A DNA stretch of 64,000 nucleotides from Paracidovorax cattleyae (lineage in GTDB: Bacteria > Pseudomonadota > Gammaproteobacteria > Burkholderiales > Burkholderiaceae_C). A program made the position numbers and the translations under genes. Positions 20,001 to 27,500 of the stretch are shown piece by piece. Each line of letters opens with the position of its first letter. The stretch's first letter is position 1. The stretch covers positions 1 through 64,000 of the forward strand of contig NZ_FNJL01000018.1 in assembly GCF_900104515.1 (NCBI RefSeq), in the 5' to 3' direction. The notes under the pieces were generated by a model. It saw only the letters and a program-made list of their open reading frames with translations, searched no databases and was not told where the DNA came from.

Positions 20001-21252
20001 AGCGCCCATCGCCCAGCGGCCGGTGGTAGTAAAGGGTGGGTCCTTCGCTGTTCAAAAGCCCGGGCAGGCCGACGCCGTCCAGGTCGATGGCTTGCAGGGC
20101 CGGCGAGCCAACCGTACCCGGGAACTGGGCGCCCAGAGTGTCCACCTGCAGGACTCGGTAGGTGGGCGCAGCCGGAGGGTCGAAGCGCGTGTAGTCGAGC
20201 TTGACGGAGGGCTGCGAGAGCTGTTCATAGGTGCCGTCATCGGATCGGCGGCGCCAGCCTGTCTCGCGCAGCCCGGCCAGCGTCGTGAAGACCGGGCTGG
20301 GCGTGTGCTCCAGCGCCCACGATCGCGTCAGCGCCGGCTGGTCGCCGAGTTCCTTGAATCGATGGAACAGAAGGATGTTGCGGCAGAGTCGTTGGGTGCG
20401 CAACTCGAAGCCCGGCCGAAAGCTCGAACAGGCATCGGGCCGCGTGGCCCAGGCGCGTACCGGTTGGTAGGGATTGCTGCCGGGCTGGTCTAGTGTGTCC
20501 AGGGCATATTCGCCGTAGTCAAACACCAGTTCGAACGCGGCTTGTTCCGTGCCGTCGTCGTCGATGTAGTTGCCCCAACTGATGCGCTCGATATAGCGCT
20601 GAGCTGGCGGACCGCGGTCGGATTCGTAGACCGCGTTCGGTAGGTTGGCTTGGTCGTCGCTCTTGTAGCGGTAGCGCACCCAGTTGCCTTTGCTGTCGCT
20701 GGTTTCCTCGATCAGCCACTCGGTGGTACGCGTGGCGTCGCGCGGATCGGCGATGCGCGAAGCCGTTCCGGTGCCGTAGATCGAGACGCGGTTCTCGCGG
20801 TCCACCGTCTTCCACGAGCTGGTGCCGTCGGCATTCGGACGCTGGATCATTAGCGTGAAGTCGCTCTCGAACTGGGGCAGATAAACCACACCCTCGTCGT
20901 CGCCCGGGCCCGTGGTGGTGCGCCGAACAAGCGGACCTGCGCTTGCGAATTCGAGCGGATCGTCGCCTAGGTACTCGGGCACACCCACGGAGGTGCGAAC
21001 CGAGAACCCGGGCAGGCCGAGTCCAAAGCCCAGGCCGAAGGGGCCGTTGCCGGCGCGCGAGGCGTAGACCAGTGCGAGTTGTGGTGCCAGGCCGCGCGCC
21101 TGTGGCAGATCCAGCGCGAAACTCAGTTCGACGCTGCCGGTGAAGCCACCGGCCTGCAGGGTTGGTACGCTGCCGAACAGCGGGGGCGCAGCGGCGGCGG
21201 TGTCCCCGCTTTTGGCGTTGCTGAAAGAGGCGTGGTTGCTCATTGGTGTCAT
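14011..21252 (-). CDS. Tc toxin TcB-TcC fusion with C-terminal zinc-metalloprotease effector domain
   Basis: This 2413-residue protein joins the two subunits that form the toxin-holding cocoon of Tc complexes. Residues about 25-330 are the SpvB-type domain (GFTGSVELSFALDLP, PFGLGFGLGLPGFSV); next come FG-GAP/VCBS-like repeats (ELADLNGDGRYALVAS), the TcB middle region, then RHS/YD repeats typical of TccC. The RHS core ends at about residue 2175 with YGARYFAPWLGRWLNPDP and FQFVRDDPTTLADSDG, the site after which TccC proteins cut themselves. The last ~240 residues are the variable effector. They contain HEFGHTLGLNH (His2349, Glu2350, His2353, His2359) and a following NLMNQTN that could be the Met-turn, so a metzincin-like protease is predicted. 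It is last in the operon, 6 bp after the short Hint gene; an alternative start is the ATG at 21243. Confidence 0.9.
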   Translation of the reverse strand: MTPMSNHASFSNAKSGDTAAAAPPLFGSVPTLQAGGFTGSVELSFALDLPQARGLAPQLALVYASRAGNGPFGLGFGLGLPGFSVRTSVGVPEYLGDDPLEFASAGPLVRRTTTGPGDDEGVVYLPQFESDFTLMIQRPNADGTSSWKTVDRENRVSIYGTGTASRIADPRDATRTTEWLIEETSDSKGNWVRYRYKSDDQANLPNAVYESDRGPPAQRYIERISWGNYIDDDGTEQAAFELVFDYGEYALDTLDQPGSNPYQPVRAWATRPDACSSFRPGFELRTQRLCRNILLFHRFKELGDQPALTRSWALEHTPSPVFTTLAGLRETGWRRRSDDGTYEQLSQPSVKLDYTRFDPPAAPTYRVLQVDTLGAQFPGTVGSPALQAIDLDGVGLPGLLNSEGPTLYYHRPLGDGRYAAPLPLDDLPDLGMPQAPSLELADLNGDGRYALVASTDTLHGYFQREDHRWLPYRPFPNRPTATPGVASMEVALSGTGRSDALMLGSARATVFEGRGTEGWGEPHGTALPDGFPIASEGGESEVLTFADPFGDGLSHRVRIRDGSFEVWPSLGHGRFGERIVLANAPRFDSRTQATRIFLANLSGGAGVDLVIARDDCIEIHVNESGNGFSAPRRIALPGQLSDTAQLNFSDILGDGSVCIVFTQMHPQTAHFYFPLDGQAPAGITANATPRPWMLLRWDTQRGTETVLGYASSTRYALAAQRAGQAWLTQMPFPVEVVANVCVTDHINQVRSWQEFDYANGYYDPVWREFRGFGHVTRLDREESLAGFPSLASTSQALTRSWYLAGDPRQDQALLEQARSQYFPDPHGFVLEPVMLQPDISKAGADTVDQAWRAMAGHLIHEELYANGGSQAVPLTVSSNAWSARLEQSADADRPASIYVHPHESLNLSYDEVADDPSTQHHFVLEVNAYGDIVRSSSINYPRRATLDPDRIVYPEQTVVRGIVELSDLSTVTMPFRLLGAEFEIQGLQLGGLTLPPAGHFDWAGMRALVESALLQRIAYGEPFDPARQQTRPYSWRRTYYWNDAQDAALPLGEISARALAHHREDAAFSDYWLTEVFGTKVDAPLLRDEGGYVAATTGYWWNPGLVTDYALPAKPESFFMPWRTRYEAPAGSQPVDGLLSETVFGHDKPYHLFIIGKRERIADTVWLDSWVQPNYQSLLPALAIDANGNHQQYLYDPLARVLATSIFKPADASGPRVGDGNLDDPADFQRRPGATFADVLEHKAYYLQQSTSFCMYHGRAYAEHGQPCSRITLTRQTHVSDLGSDPNNGKSTLILAQVDYEDAQEGSVQSRREADHDPITGLPLWLVEGSKRFNASSLEVEQFYAWLSDSPLYTPGDTAIGGSPVPPTRHAYDPLQRLLRSDDPKGFFSRSRYTPWETLSYDRDDTVRDSVYYQAFMRDYPGDPTTAQRDEWEALTQAADFYNTPRTDVFDNAGSQIRVLQNNLGNVPPDAFEAIVQGSGVTSQALWNELHRQGYLVTRNDSPTGTWITGRFRPYFPGFMLHLGPEFAPFAAAVTAQLKPNGLTTFLRTDAQQRRLLAIDPRLYYDNVTNGTDHANFRYMYAMQSSTPARSISVDAGTRWTLENIFGSPMRRWDALRATLESYDRLQRVLRVDIDDGTSARLRTEQITWGETAANAARHNLCGRIHEYRDETGLLVHTDYSLQGQLTAGSKQLPLDYRVTPNWNQPVELEATVYRIESRFDVQKRTIAQVFPNGSATRLRYDLTGRMRQSQLRGSDGAWLEVTTDIVWNPSSQIERIAFGGGIDQERGYEATTRRLLTWTSSAPPPQGSGNRRGLQNIGYVYDPVGNLTLVRDRCASLLFCYPQPEAVKRYRYDAIYELCGSTGIEHPGITANTHVAGFKQSIFAPLCPANPEQQVRLRGYEERYVYDDARNLISLTHLVSSNGGTDFERRQPVQPDSNRLAGQSYDCNGNPLQLLLGTEVSLGWNARNLMAQAGPYDKTAPGTRREWYSYDHTGNRVRRVIEEHDAEGTMVRVLQQIFLGPGFQVDLMQDVASGGALTLRSTRTRLASAQQMLAILDERIDGATTTSQLRLQLAAAQNSISVEADPGGTPLSYEAYYPFGGTSVVAGPDEATVDPKHIRYSGKIADDGLGLYDYGARYFAPWLGRWLNPDPSGTINGLNLFQFVRDDPTTLADSDGRQIIVWRVPGRNGNLPTLRIRMTGVLLSNVPGGTFTPLQVRRFARRLERQIARSYSRNGTMAGDTVRVVTSARIRASNHIYPNDHVFRLVPLGRLPSFQQGVGPRYMPGQYRPGGVAGYAPGRNIAGGLRERQRVIFIRQNIANILPAAAGPHAGTGRSAAGGASFERTGAHEFGHTLGLNHPPIGGAPGNLMNQTNQPNAGLLTTEAQALTVEAEFNAGRLNGPDQGIDPQTLPF

Positions 21253-21258
21253 CGGTCT

Positions 21259-22062
21259 CTATTGCGGCACAAGCCCTGGCGGCCATTGCCTCGAATCACC
21301 CAAGAATGCGCGCCGCTCTGGACTGTCATAGCGCGCGAGATATTCGCGGGTGCCGACCTGCAGGGGCTCCTCGGCACTGCTTTCCAGCAGCGCCGGATTG
21401 AGCTGGTTGCAGCTGAAGGCCAGTTGCACCGCGAAATCAGCGCTGACCACGCCGTGGGCGCTCAGTAGGTGACCGTCGAGCGTGGTGTTGTCGAAGCCGC
21501 CGAATGCCAAGTGGTGCACGCCGCCCTGGTATTTCGCGAGCACCACCAGCACTACCTCGACTGGGGCACCATGGGGCCTTGCGAGGCGATCCCTCGGCGT
21601 CAGGTACTGCACCGGCTTGACCTTTCCGCTCGGAAGCAGGAACAGGTGGTCGCGGGTCACGAAGACCCCCTGGCTGTCAGTGTCCAGCAGGTAGTGAACG
21701 TAGTACATGATGTCGAACCCGATCTGCGCGTTGAAACCGCTGCTCAGCGCGATGTCCCGCTGCTGCCACTCGATGCCGCCCTCCTTCTGGAAGCCCGACA
21801 ACACCAGGTCGTTCTGCGCGATGTCGCGCACCGGTACGAAGTTGTTCGGACTGACCTCGATCGGCGTGTCCTGCCCGAAGCAGGCGCAGCAGCAGTAGCA
21901 GAGTTTGCCGTCCTCGATCAGCGCTACCGGATGGTCGAATCCGACCTCCTGGCAGTAGGTGCTGATGCCATGCTGGTTTGGCCAGCAGGTACTCTTCCAG
22001 TTGCATAGCTGACCGCGCATAGCTTTGACCTGCTCCACGCAGATCGACGCGTACTCGTGCAT
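21259..22062 (-). CDS. Cys-rich Hint-domain protein, short form
   Basis: A 267-residue protein with no clear signal peptide or membrane helix. The N-terminus carries Cys8, Cys20, Cys26 and Cys37 and then a CxCCCxC cluster (residues 55-61), followed by a Hint fold. The last cysteine of the cluster, Cys61, begins CFGQDTPIEV, the intein/hedgehog block A nucleophile; TRDH (136-139) is the block B Thr/His motif; GHLLSAHGVVSADF (197-210) matches the closing strand of hedgehog-type Hint domains. No terminal His-Asn is present, so peptide splicing is unlikely and cleavage or transesterification is more plausible. It matches residues 1-270 of the longer protein at 22796-24505. It has a good AAGGAG site and lies 6 bp before TcB-TcC. 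Confidence 0.75.
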   Translation of the reverse strand: MHEYASICVEQVKAMRGQLCNWKSTCWPNQHGISTYCQEVGFDHPVALIEDGKLCYCCCACFGQDTPIEVSPNNFVPVRDIAQNDLVLSGFQKEGGIEWQQRDIALSSGFNAQIGFDIMYYVHYLLDTDSQGVFVTRDHLFLLPSGKVKPVQYLTPRDRLARPHGAPVEVVLVVLAKYQGGVHHLAFGGFDNTTLDGHLLSAHGVVSADFAVQLAFSCNQLNPALLESSAEEPLQVGTREYLARYDSPERRAFLGDSRQWPPGLVPQ

Positions 22063-22155
22063 AAATAACTAGGCTCCTTGCGAGTGATCAACGAGGACTG
22101 CCGGTTTAGTCAGCGGGGAGCACGCCTCCCCCTGGCCTGTGTCGCCGTTCCAGGC

Positions 22156-22785
22156 TCAGTTCGCCAGCGCCTGTCCCCAGCGATTGAAGTTGGGTTGCGC
22201 CGGATCGGCGCGCGGGCAGCGCTCGGTCGGCAGCCGGGCCTTGCGTTGCGCCACGCAGCCGCAGGCCGCGCATACTCGTGCGTCGGCCTGCTGGCGCGCG
22301 GCGAGGCTGCTCGTAATCTTGTAGACCACGCGCTCGGGCGGCTCGATCAGGTGTGGGCAGGCCTGGCAGCTCGACCAGCGTTGTTCGAAGACCTCGGGCT
22401 CGACCCGCACGATGCCTGCCGCGCCCCAGCGAGCGAGTGCGCCTGCGGCGCGCGCCGCGAGCCGCAGACTGCCGGGCAGCGCTTTTGCCTCGGCTGGATC
22501 CTGGACGTCGGGATCGGCAGGTTCCTCGATTCCCAGCAGGCCCTCGGGCGGCCGTGGAAACGCGGCGTTCTTTGGATCCGAAATCAGGATCTGCAAAAAC
22601 TGCGGCGAGCCGCGCGACACGATCAGGTTGTGAAGGAAGGGCCGATCCGACAGCGCGCGGTGGATCACGGGATCGGGCAGAGGATCGTCCAGCCCGAGGA
22701 ACTCGGCGAAGCGCTGGCGAACTTGCGGCATCGAGCCGGCGGTGGTGAGATTTTCAAGCAGGGCCTGGGGTGTCTGGTTCTGCAT
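22156..22785 (-). CDS. Uncharacterised protein with a cysteine metal-binding motif, in the Tc operon
   Basis: I do not recognise a named family. The 209-residue product has a helical N-terminal half (QALLENLTTAGSMPQVRQRF) and a C-terminal cysteine region: Cys140 and Cys143 (CQACPHL), Cys172, Cys175 and Cys177 (CAACGC), and Cys190 in TERCP. This spacing resembles small zinc-ribbon domains of the pattern CxxC...CxxCGC...CP found in uncharacterised bacterial proteins. The ATG at 22785 has GAGGA just upstream and starts 10 bp after the long Hint gene, so the two are probably co-translated. A chaperone or maturation role for the Tc complex is possible but not shown. Confidence 0.6.
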   Translation of the reverse strand: MQNQTPQALLENLTTAGSMPQVRQRFAEFLGLDDPLPDPVIHRALSDRPFLHNLIVSRGSPQFLQILISDPKNAAFPRPPEGLLGIEEPADPDVQDPAEAKALPGSLRLAARAAGALARWGAAGIVRVEPEVFEQRWSSCQACPHLIEPPERVVYKITSSLAARQQADARVCAACGCVAQRKARLPTERCPRADPAQPNFNRWGQALAN

Positions 22786-22795
22786 GGTGTCGTCC

Positions 22796-24505
22796 TCAAG
22801 GCGTGGTGAACACGGCGGTGCGCTTCTGTGGGTTGAGCGAGGCACCGTCCTTGGACTGCACCCCGTCAACGCTCAACTCGTAGTTCTGCCCTGGCTGCAG
22901 GCCGGTCGTGAGCAGGCGCACCGTGCGACCCCCGCCCTTGCCCCGGACGATGGCGCTGTCCACCGTCACGGGCACATGCGTCGGATCTTCCGGTGAGATC
23001 GTGTAGTTGTCGGTGCTCTCGGCGCTGGACACGTCGACCGAGAGACTGAAGCTTGCGACCACGCCGTCCAACGCGCGCCCCGCCTTGGCCCCTTCGAGCG
23101 AGAAGGCCGAAACAGGTGTCGCACAGGCTGGCAGCGGCATCATGGACAAGGCCGCGTTGTAGGTGTCCAGGCGACATTGCAGCGAGGGCTGATTGCAGAT
23201 GTTGTCGGGGTTCGCCTCGCTGTCCTGGATGTGGGAGAACAGCGTCGTCACCTGGTCCAGGCCGGCGGCGAAGACATCGAAGAACAGCGCGTTCGACCAG
23301 TTCATGCGCAGCACGCTAAACACCGCGTCGTAGTCCGCCGGCCCCACGCACATCAGCCCGGAACCCGCGGCGATACCGTGCGCCATCATGAGCGCCAGAC
23401 CTTCGTACTGCAGGCCCTCGATCAGTGCGAGGCCGCCGGTGACCAGCACATAGGTCGTGCCGTCGCCCTGCCAGCCGTAGATGTTGGGCAACGGGTTCTC
23501 CCAGTCGAGCAGGAACGTCGTCTTCGGCCGGTAGCTGCCGTAGATCGTGTTCATGAGCCAGCGCAGCGTCGCCATGTTGATCGACGAGTTAGCGGGATAG
23601 GAAGGCGCAGCGGCCTGCAACTGCCTGGCCTGGGCTTCGGTGAAGAAGGCGCGTGCCGTGGCCGGCACGTTGATCAGCGGGCGCGGGAGCGGCTCCAGCC
23701 CCGCGGGCCAGCGCTCGGGGTCAGCCAGAAAGGCACGCTGCGCGGGGTTTTCGAACTGCGCGGCATATTCGGCCGTGCCCACGCGCAGCGGTGGTGCTGC
23801 CGGTCGGTCGAGCAGGGCGGGATTGAGCTGGCCGGCGCTGTAGGCCAGCTGCACCGAGTAGTCGGAGGTGATCACGCCGTTGGCGCTGAGCAGATGACCG
23901 TTGAGCGTCGTGTTGTCAAAGCCCGCGAAGGACACATGGTGCACGCCGCCGACGTACTTGGCGGAAAGCACGAACAGCACCTCGGCGACCGTGCCGTCGG
24001 GCCGGCGCAGACGGTCCTGCGGGTTCAGGTACTGCACGGGTTTGACCTTGCCGTTCTCGAGCAAGAACAGGTGGTCGACGGTGACGATCATCTGCTGGTT
24101 GAATTCACCCGACATGTACTGCACGTAGTACATGTAGTCGAACTCCAGCTTCGGGCCGATGCCGTTGCTCAGCACGATCTCGCTGGGCTGCCATTGCATC
24201 TGGCCATTCTGCTCGAATCCGGAGAGCACGAAGTCGCGTGTCTCGATGTCGCGTACGGCGACGAACTCGCCCGGGCTGACCTCAATCGGTGTGTGCTGCG
24301 CGAAGCAAGAGCAACAGCAAAAGCAGGGTTTGCCATTTTCGACGTTCGGGACCGGCTCGTCGAACGGGGTTCCGTCATGGTCCAGGCGGTTTTTGCAATA
24401 GACGTCGGTGTTGTCCTGGACGATCTTGCAGACGTTGTCCCAACTGCACAGCTTGCCATTTTTGGCCTTGACCTTCTCTACACATCCTGGCAAATAATCC
24501 GGCAT
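22796..24505 (-). CDS. Cys-rich Hint-domain protein with degenerate protease-like and Ig-like C-terminal domains
   Basis: This 569-residue protein repeats the plan of the short Hint protein: Cys8, Cys20, Cys26, Cys37, CxCCCxC (61-67), Hint block A from Cys67 (CFAQHTPIEV), TVDH at 142-145 and GHLLSANGVITSDY at 203-216. A middle region (about 280-460) contains EGLALMMAHGIAAGSG, which looks like a zinc-protease HExxH helix whose catalytic Glu and second His are lost, then MCVGPADYDAVF. The last ~100 residues (SAFSLEGAKAGRALDGVVA onward) resemble an Ig/Big-type beta sandwich ending in AVFTTP. It has a strong AAGGAG site and lies 39 bp after TcA. The protease resemblance is my inference. Confidence 0.75.
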   Translation of the reverse strand: MPDYLPGCVEKVKAKNGKLCSWDNVCKIVQDNTDVYCKNRLDHDGTPFDEPVPNVENGKPCFCCCSCFAQHTPIEVSPGEFVAVRDIETRDFVLSGFEQNGQMQWQPSEIVLSNGIGPKLEFDYMYYVQYMSGEFNQQMIVTVDHLFLLENGKVKPVQYLNPQDRLRRPDGTVAEVLFVLSAKYVGGVHHVSFAGFDNTTLNGHLLSANGVITSDYSVQLAYSAGQLNPALLDRPAAPPLRVGTAEYAAQFENPAQRAFLADPERWPAGLEPLPRPLINVPATARAFFTEAQARQLQAAAPSYPANSSINMATLRWLMNTIYGSYRPKTTFLLDWENPLPNIYGWQGDGTTYVLVTGGLALIEGLQYEGLALMMAHGIAAGSGLMCVGPADYDAVFSVLRMNWSNALFFDVFAAGLDQVTTLFSHIQDSEANPDNICNQPSLQCRLDTYNAALSMMPLPACATPVSAFSLEGAKAGRALDGVVASFSLSVDVSSAESTDNYTISPEDPTHVPVTVDSAIVRGKGGGRTVRLLTTGLQPGQNYELSVDGVQSKDGASLNPQKRTAVFTTP

Positions 24506-24544
24506 GACGCGGCTCCTTGACGTGGTTGACGATGGCGACCGGGG

Positions 24545-27500
24545 CTACCAGTCGATGGTTGCGCTGAAATCCAGGATCAGACCGATCCCTTCCAGCTTTT
24601 CGGGATCGAGAAAGCCGTCCTGCAGCAGCGCCGCCGGTGTCGCCGCGAGATCGAAGGTCAGTTCCAGCGGTTGCGCAAGGAGCGCCCTCATGTCCACAGG
24701 AGAGCTCAGCGTGACCAGCGCCGTGGCGTTCGCGCCGAAGGTGATGGCGACGCTGTCGGTGGGCGTCAGCTTCAGCTGCAGGAAGTTGCTGCCGACCGGC
24801 ACCGTAACGCCAGCGGTCAGCTGCAGTTGCAAGGAGAAGCCGGTGGCCTCGGCGCCGCTGACGTGCGCAGGCACCGTGCCCGCCGCGAGCGGGAACCGGA
24901 TCGTCTGCGCGGCGACGCTAGCGTGATCCGTCATGAAGACGTGCCAGGGCTGCGGATACATCTGGCGCAGCAGCAGCAGGCTGGCGCCGTGGTAGATGCT
25001 CATTTCCGGGATCGCGACCACCTTCCGGCGAAGGCTCTCACCGCCGTCGAGTGCGGTGTAGCGCACCTGCAACACCACGTCGCTGATACTCGCGAAGTAG
25101 AAGCGGTTGGTTTGCGGCGGCAGTGAGAGGCGCCACGAAGACACTGCTCCGGTACCCTCGAACGGCAGGAAGCGTGGATCCGACGGGTCGAGCGAGAACT
25201 GCCCGGAGTCGTCGAGTCCGCGCGACAGCGCGACCTGCTGCAGCGCGCGCCAGTCCGAGCGCAGCGCACGCGGTGGGAAAGTGCCCGCGCCCTTGCCGGT
25301 GGCCAGGAAGGTGATGGCCTCGATGTTCGAATCGATCACCACCTGATTGCTCAGCTGCGTCAGCGTGGCCTTGAGATTCTGGTAAGGCCCGAGCACCGCC
25401 GGGATCGAGACCGTGACGTTGGCGATGGTGCGTTGATAGTGACCTGGATAGTCTTGGTCGAACAGCAGCTCGCTCAGCGCGAACACGCATTCGCCGGTCT
25501 CGCGCAGCGCCAGCAGTTGCACTGGATCGAGTTGCGACAGCGAGACGGTCTTGACGATCTCATAGCGGCGGCGGTTGTCGTCGAGATAGGCCCGCTCCAG
25601 CTGCGCCAGCTGCAGCTGCAATGATTCGCCTGCGAGCAGGCCCTTGTAGAGGTTGTCCCAGGTGCTGCCGCGAATGAAGCTGCGGCCCGCTCCGAGCCGG
25701 TACTCGTAGGCGCGCTGTGCCGCCCGTGCGAGATCTTCTGCGATCTGGAAAAGCTGCAGGTAGAGGCCTGAGAGCTGGCGTGACATCCATTCGTAGAGCT
25801 GCAGGTTGGTGAACTTCTGCTTGAGCAGCTTGCCCAGTGTCTGGTTCTGCGCGATCTGGGCGTCGAGTAACAACAACTCCTGTTGCGCCATTTCTACGCG
25901 CAGCACGGCCGCGTCGATCAGGTGCATGGACTGCGTGGCGTCGAACCCGGCGATGGTCTGCTGCAAAGTCCAGTCCTGCTCGCGCCGCTCGTAGCCGGCC
26001 ACCATGAGGCTGCGCTGCGCGATGTAGTTCGAGATCAGCGACCCGATCTCCAGAACACTCGCGGCTGCGTCGAGCGCGTTGCCAACCTGGACGCCGCCGT
26101 AGGTCATCGCGAACGGAGAGCCGACGTTGGGGATTGTGTAGGCGATCGAAGCAGCGGTCTTCGTGGCGGTCGCGAGGATGTTGACCGCTAGACCCGCAGC
26201 CATCGCGTCGAGGTTCTGCCGTTCGCCGATCGACAGGCCCGTGTCCAGCAGTCCCTGATAGAAGTTCTGGCGCCACTGCGCCGACTGCTGGCCGACGCGC
26301 AACGCCTCGAGTTGCTGGCGCGCCTCGGCCAGCGCATTGACCTTGGCACCTCGCGTGAGCTGCAGCAGCGTGTCGGTCTGCGTGTTCTGCAGTTGAGCGA
26401 GCGCTTCGGCATCGCGTTTTTCCAGTGCCAGCAGCAGCGACTGGCCGAACTGCATCACGGTGCCGGTCACGCTCTGCGCCTGCGAGATGAGAAACTCGAA
26501 GCGGTAAGGCGACACGGGCGGCTCGGCCATGCCCGATTCGTAGCTGGCTCCCAAGCCGTCGGCGGCCGCGGCGCGCACCAGTCCGTTGGGGTCGAGCGGC
26601 GGCGCGAACAGTGGCAGCATGCGCACCACGCCGTTGATGTTCATGCTGTGGCGGATCTTGTACAGCCGATCTTCCACGCGGTCCCACAGACCGATCAGAT
26701 CGGCGTTGTCGGGCACGCAGAAGTAGCTGTCGAGCATGTTGTAGGGCAGTTCACGGAGCGAGGGAAGGGCGGACGCGTCGATGCCGGTGTTCTCGGTGTC
26801 GATCAGGAATTGGGGCACCGAGCTGATGCGGTATCCGGAGCCCGCGACCGGCTGCGCGTCCCATGGCAGGTCGACGGTGGCGGTGCGCGTGGCGCCGGCG
26901 TAGGCGACGATGGTGCGGCGCTGGCCATTGCCTTCGCCGCTGGTGATCGTGAGGAACAGGCCGTTGTAGAAGTTGTTCTTGTCCGAGGCGGTGTTTTCGA
27001 GTATCAATGTGTCGGCGTTCCCGCCCTGGGCGGTACCGCTGGTGTCGTAGGCGGCGCGTATTTGCGCATAGCTGCGCGGCGCTTGTTGCTCGCAGTCGCC
27101 CATCGAGCGCGGCCGCGGTCCCAGCAATTCAGTCACCATCAGGTAGATGTTGGTGGCGGCGCCGATGGACTCGCGCGTGTCGACCGTGAACAGTCGGTCT
27201 CCCCAGTCGAGCAGGTTGCCGACGTAGCGCGAGAAGATCGCCTTCGGGTAGGAGCCTGGGCGCAGCCTCGCGACCGAGTCCGGGTCGAATGGGTCATCGT
27301 TGTAGATGTCGATCTGCTCAACGTTGCTCAGGCTGTCTATCAGCGACTGCACGACCAGCGGCCGGAACGGGCGAAAGCGCCAGAAGCGGTCGCCCGGATC
27401 GGGCGCGCCGTTCTCCATCGGCTGCGTCGGGTTGAACAGGTACTCGTACCACTGCTTGGCCTGCTCGAAGCGCTGGTTGTTGTTCAGGCGCGAGGCAATC

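Noticed and set aside
21259..24505. The two Hint proteins as true self-splicing inteins
   Set aside because: Neither has the C-terminal His-Asn plus Cys/Ser/Thr needed for splicing, and the flanks do not form a recognisable host protein.
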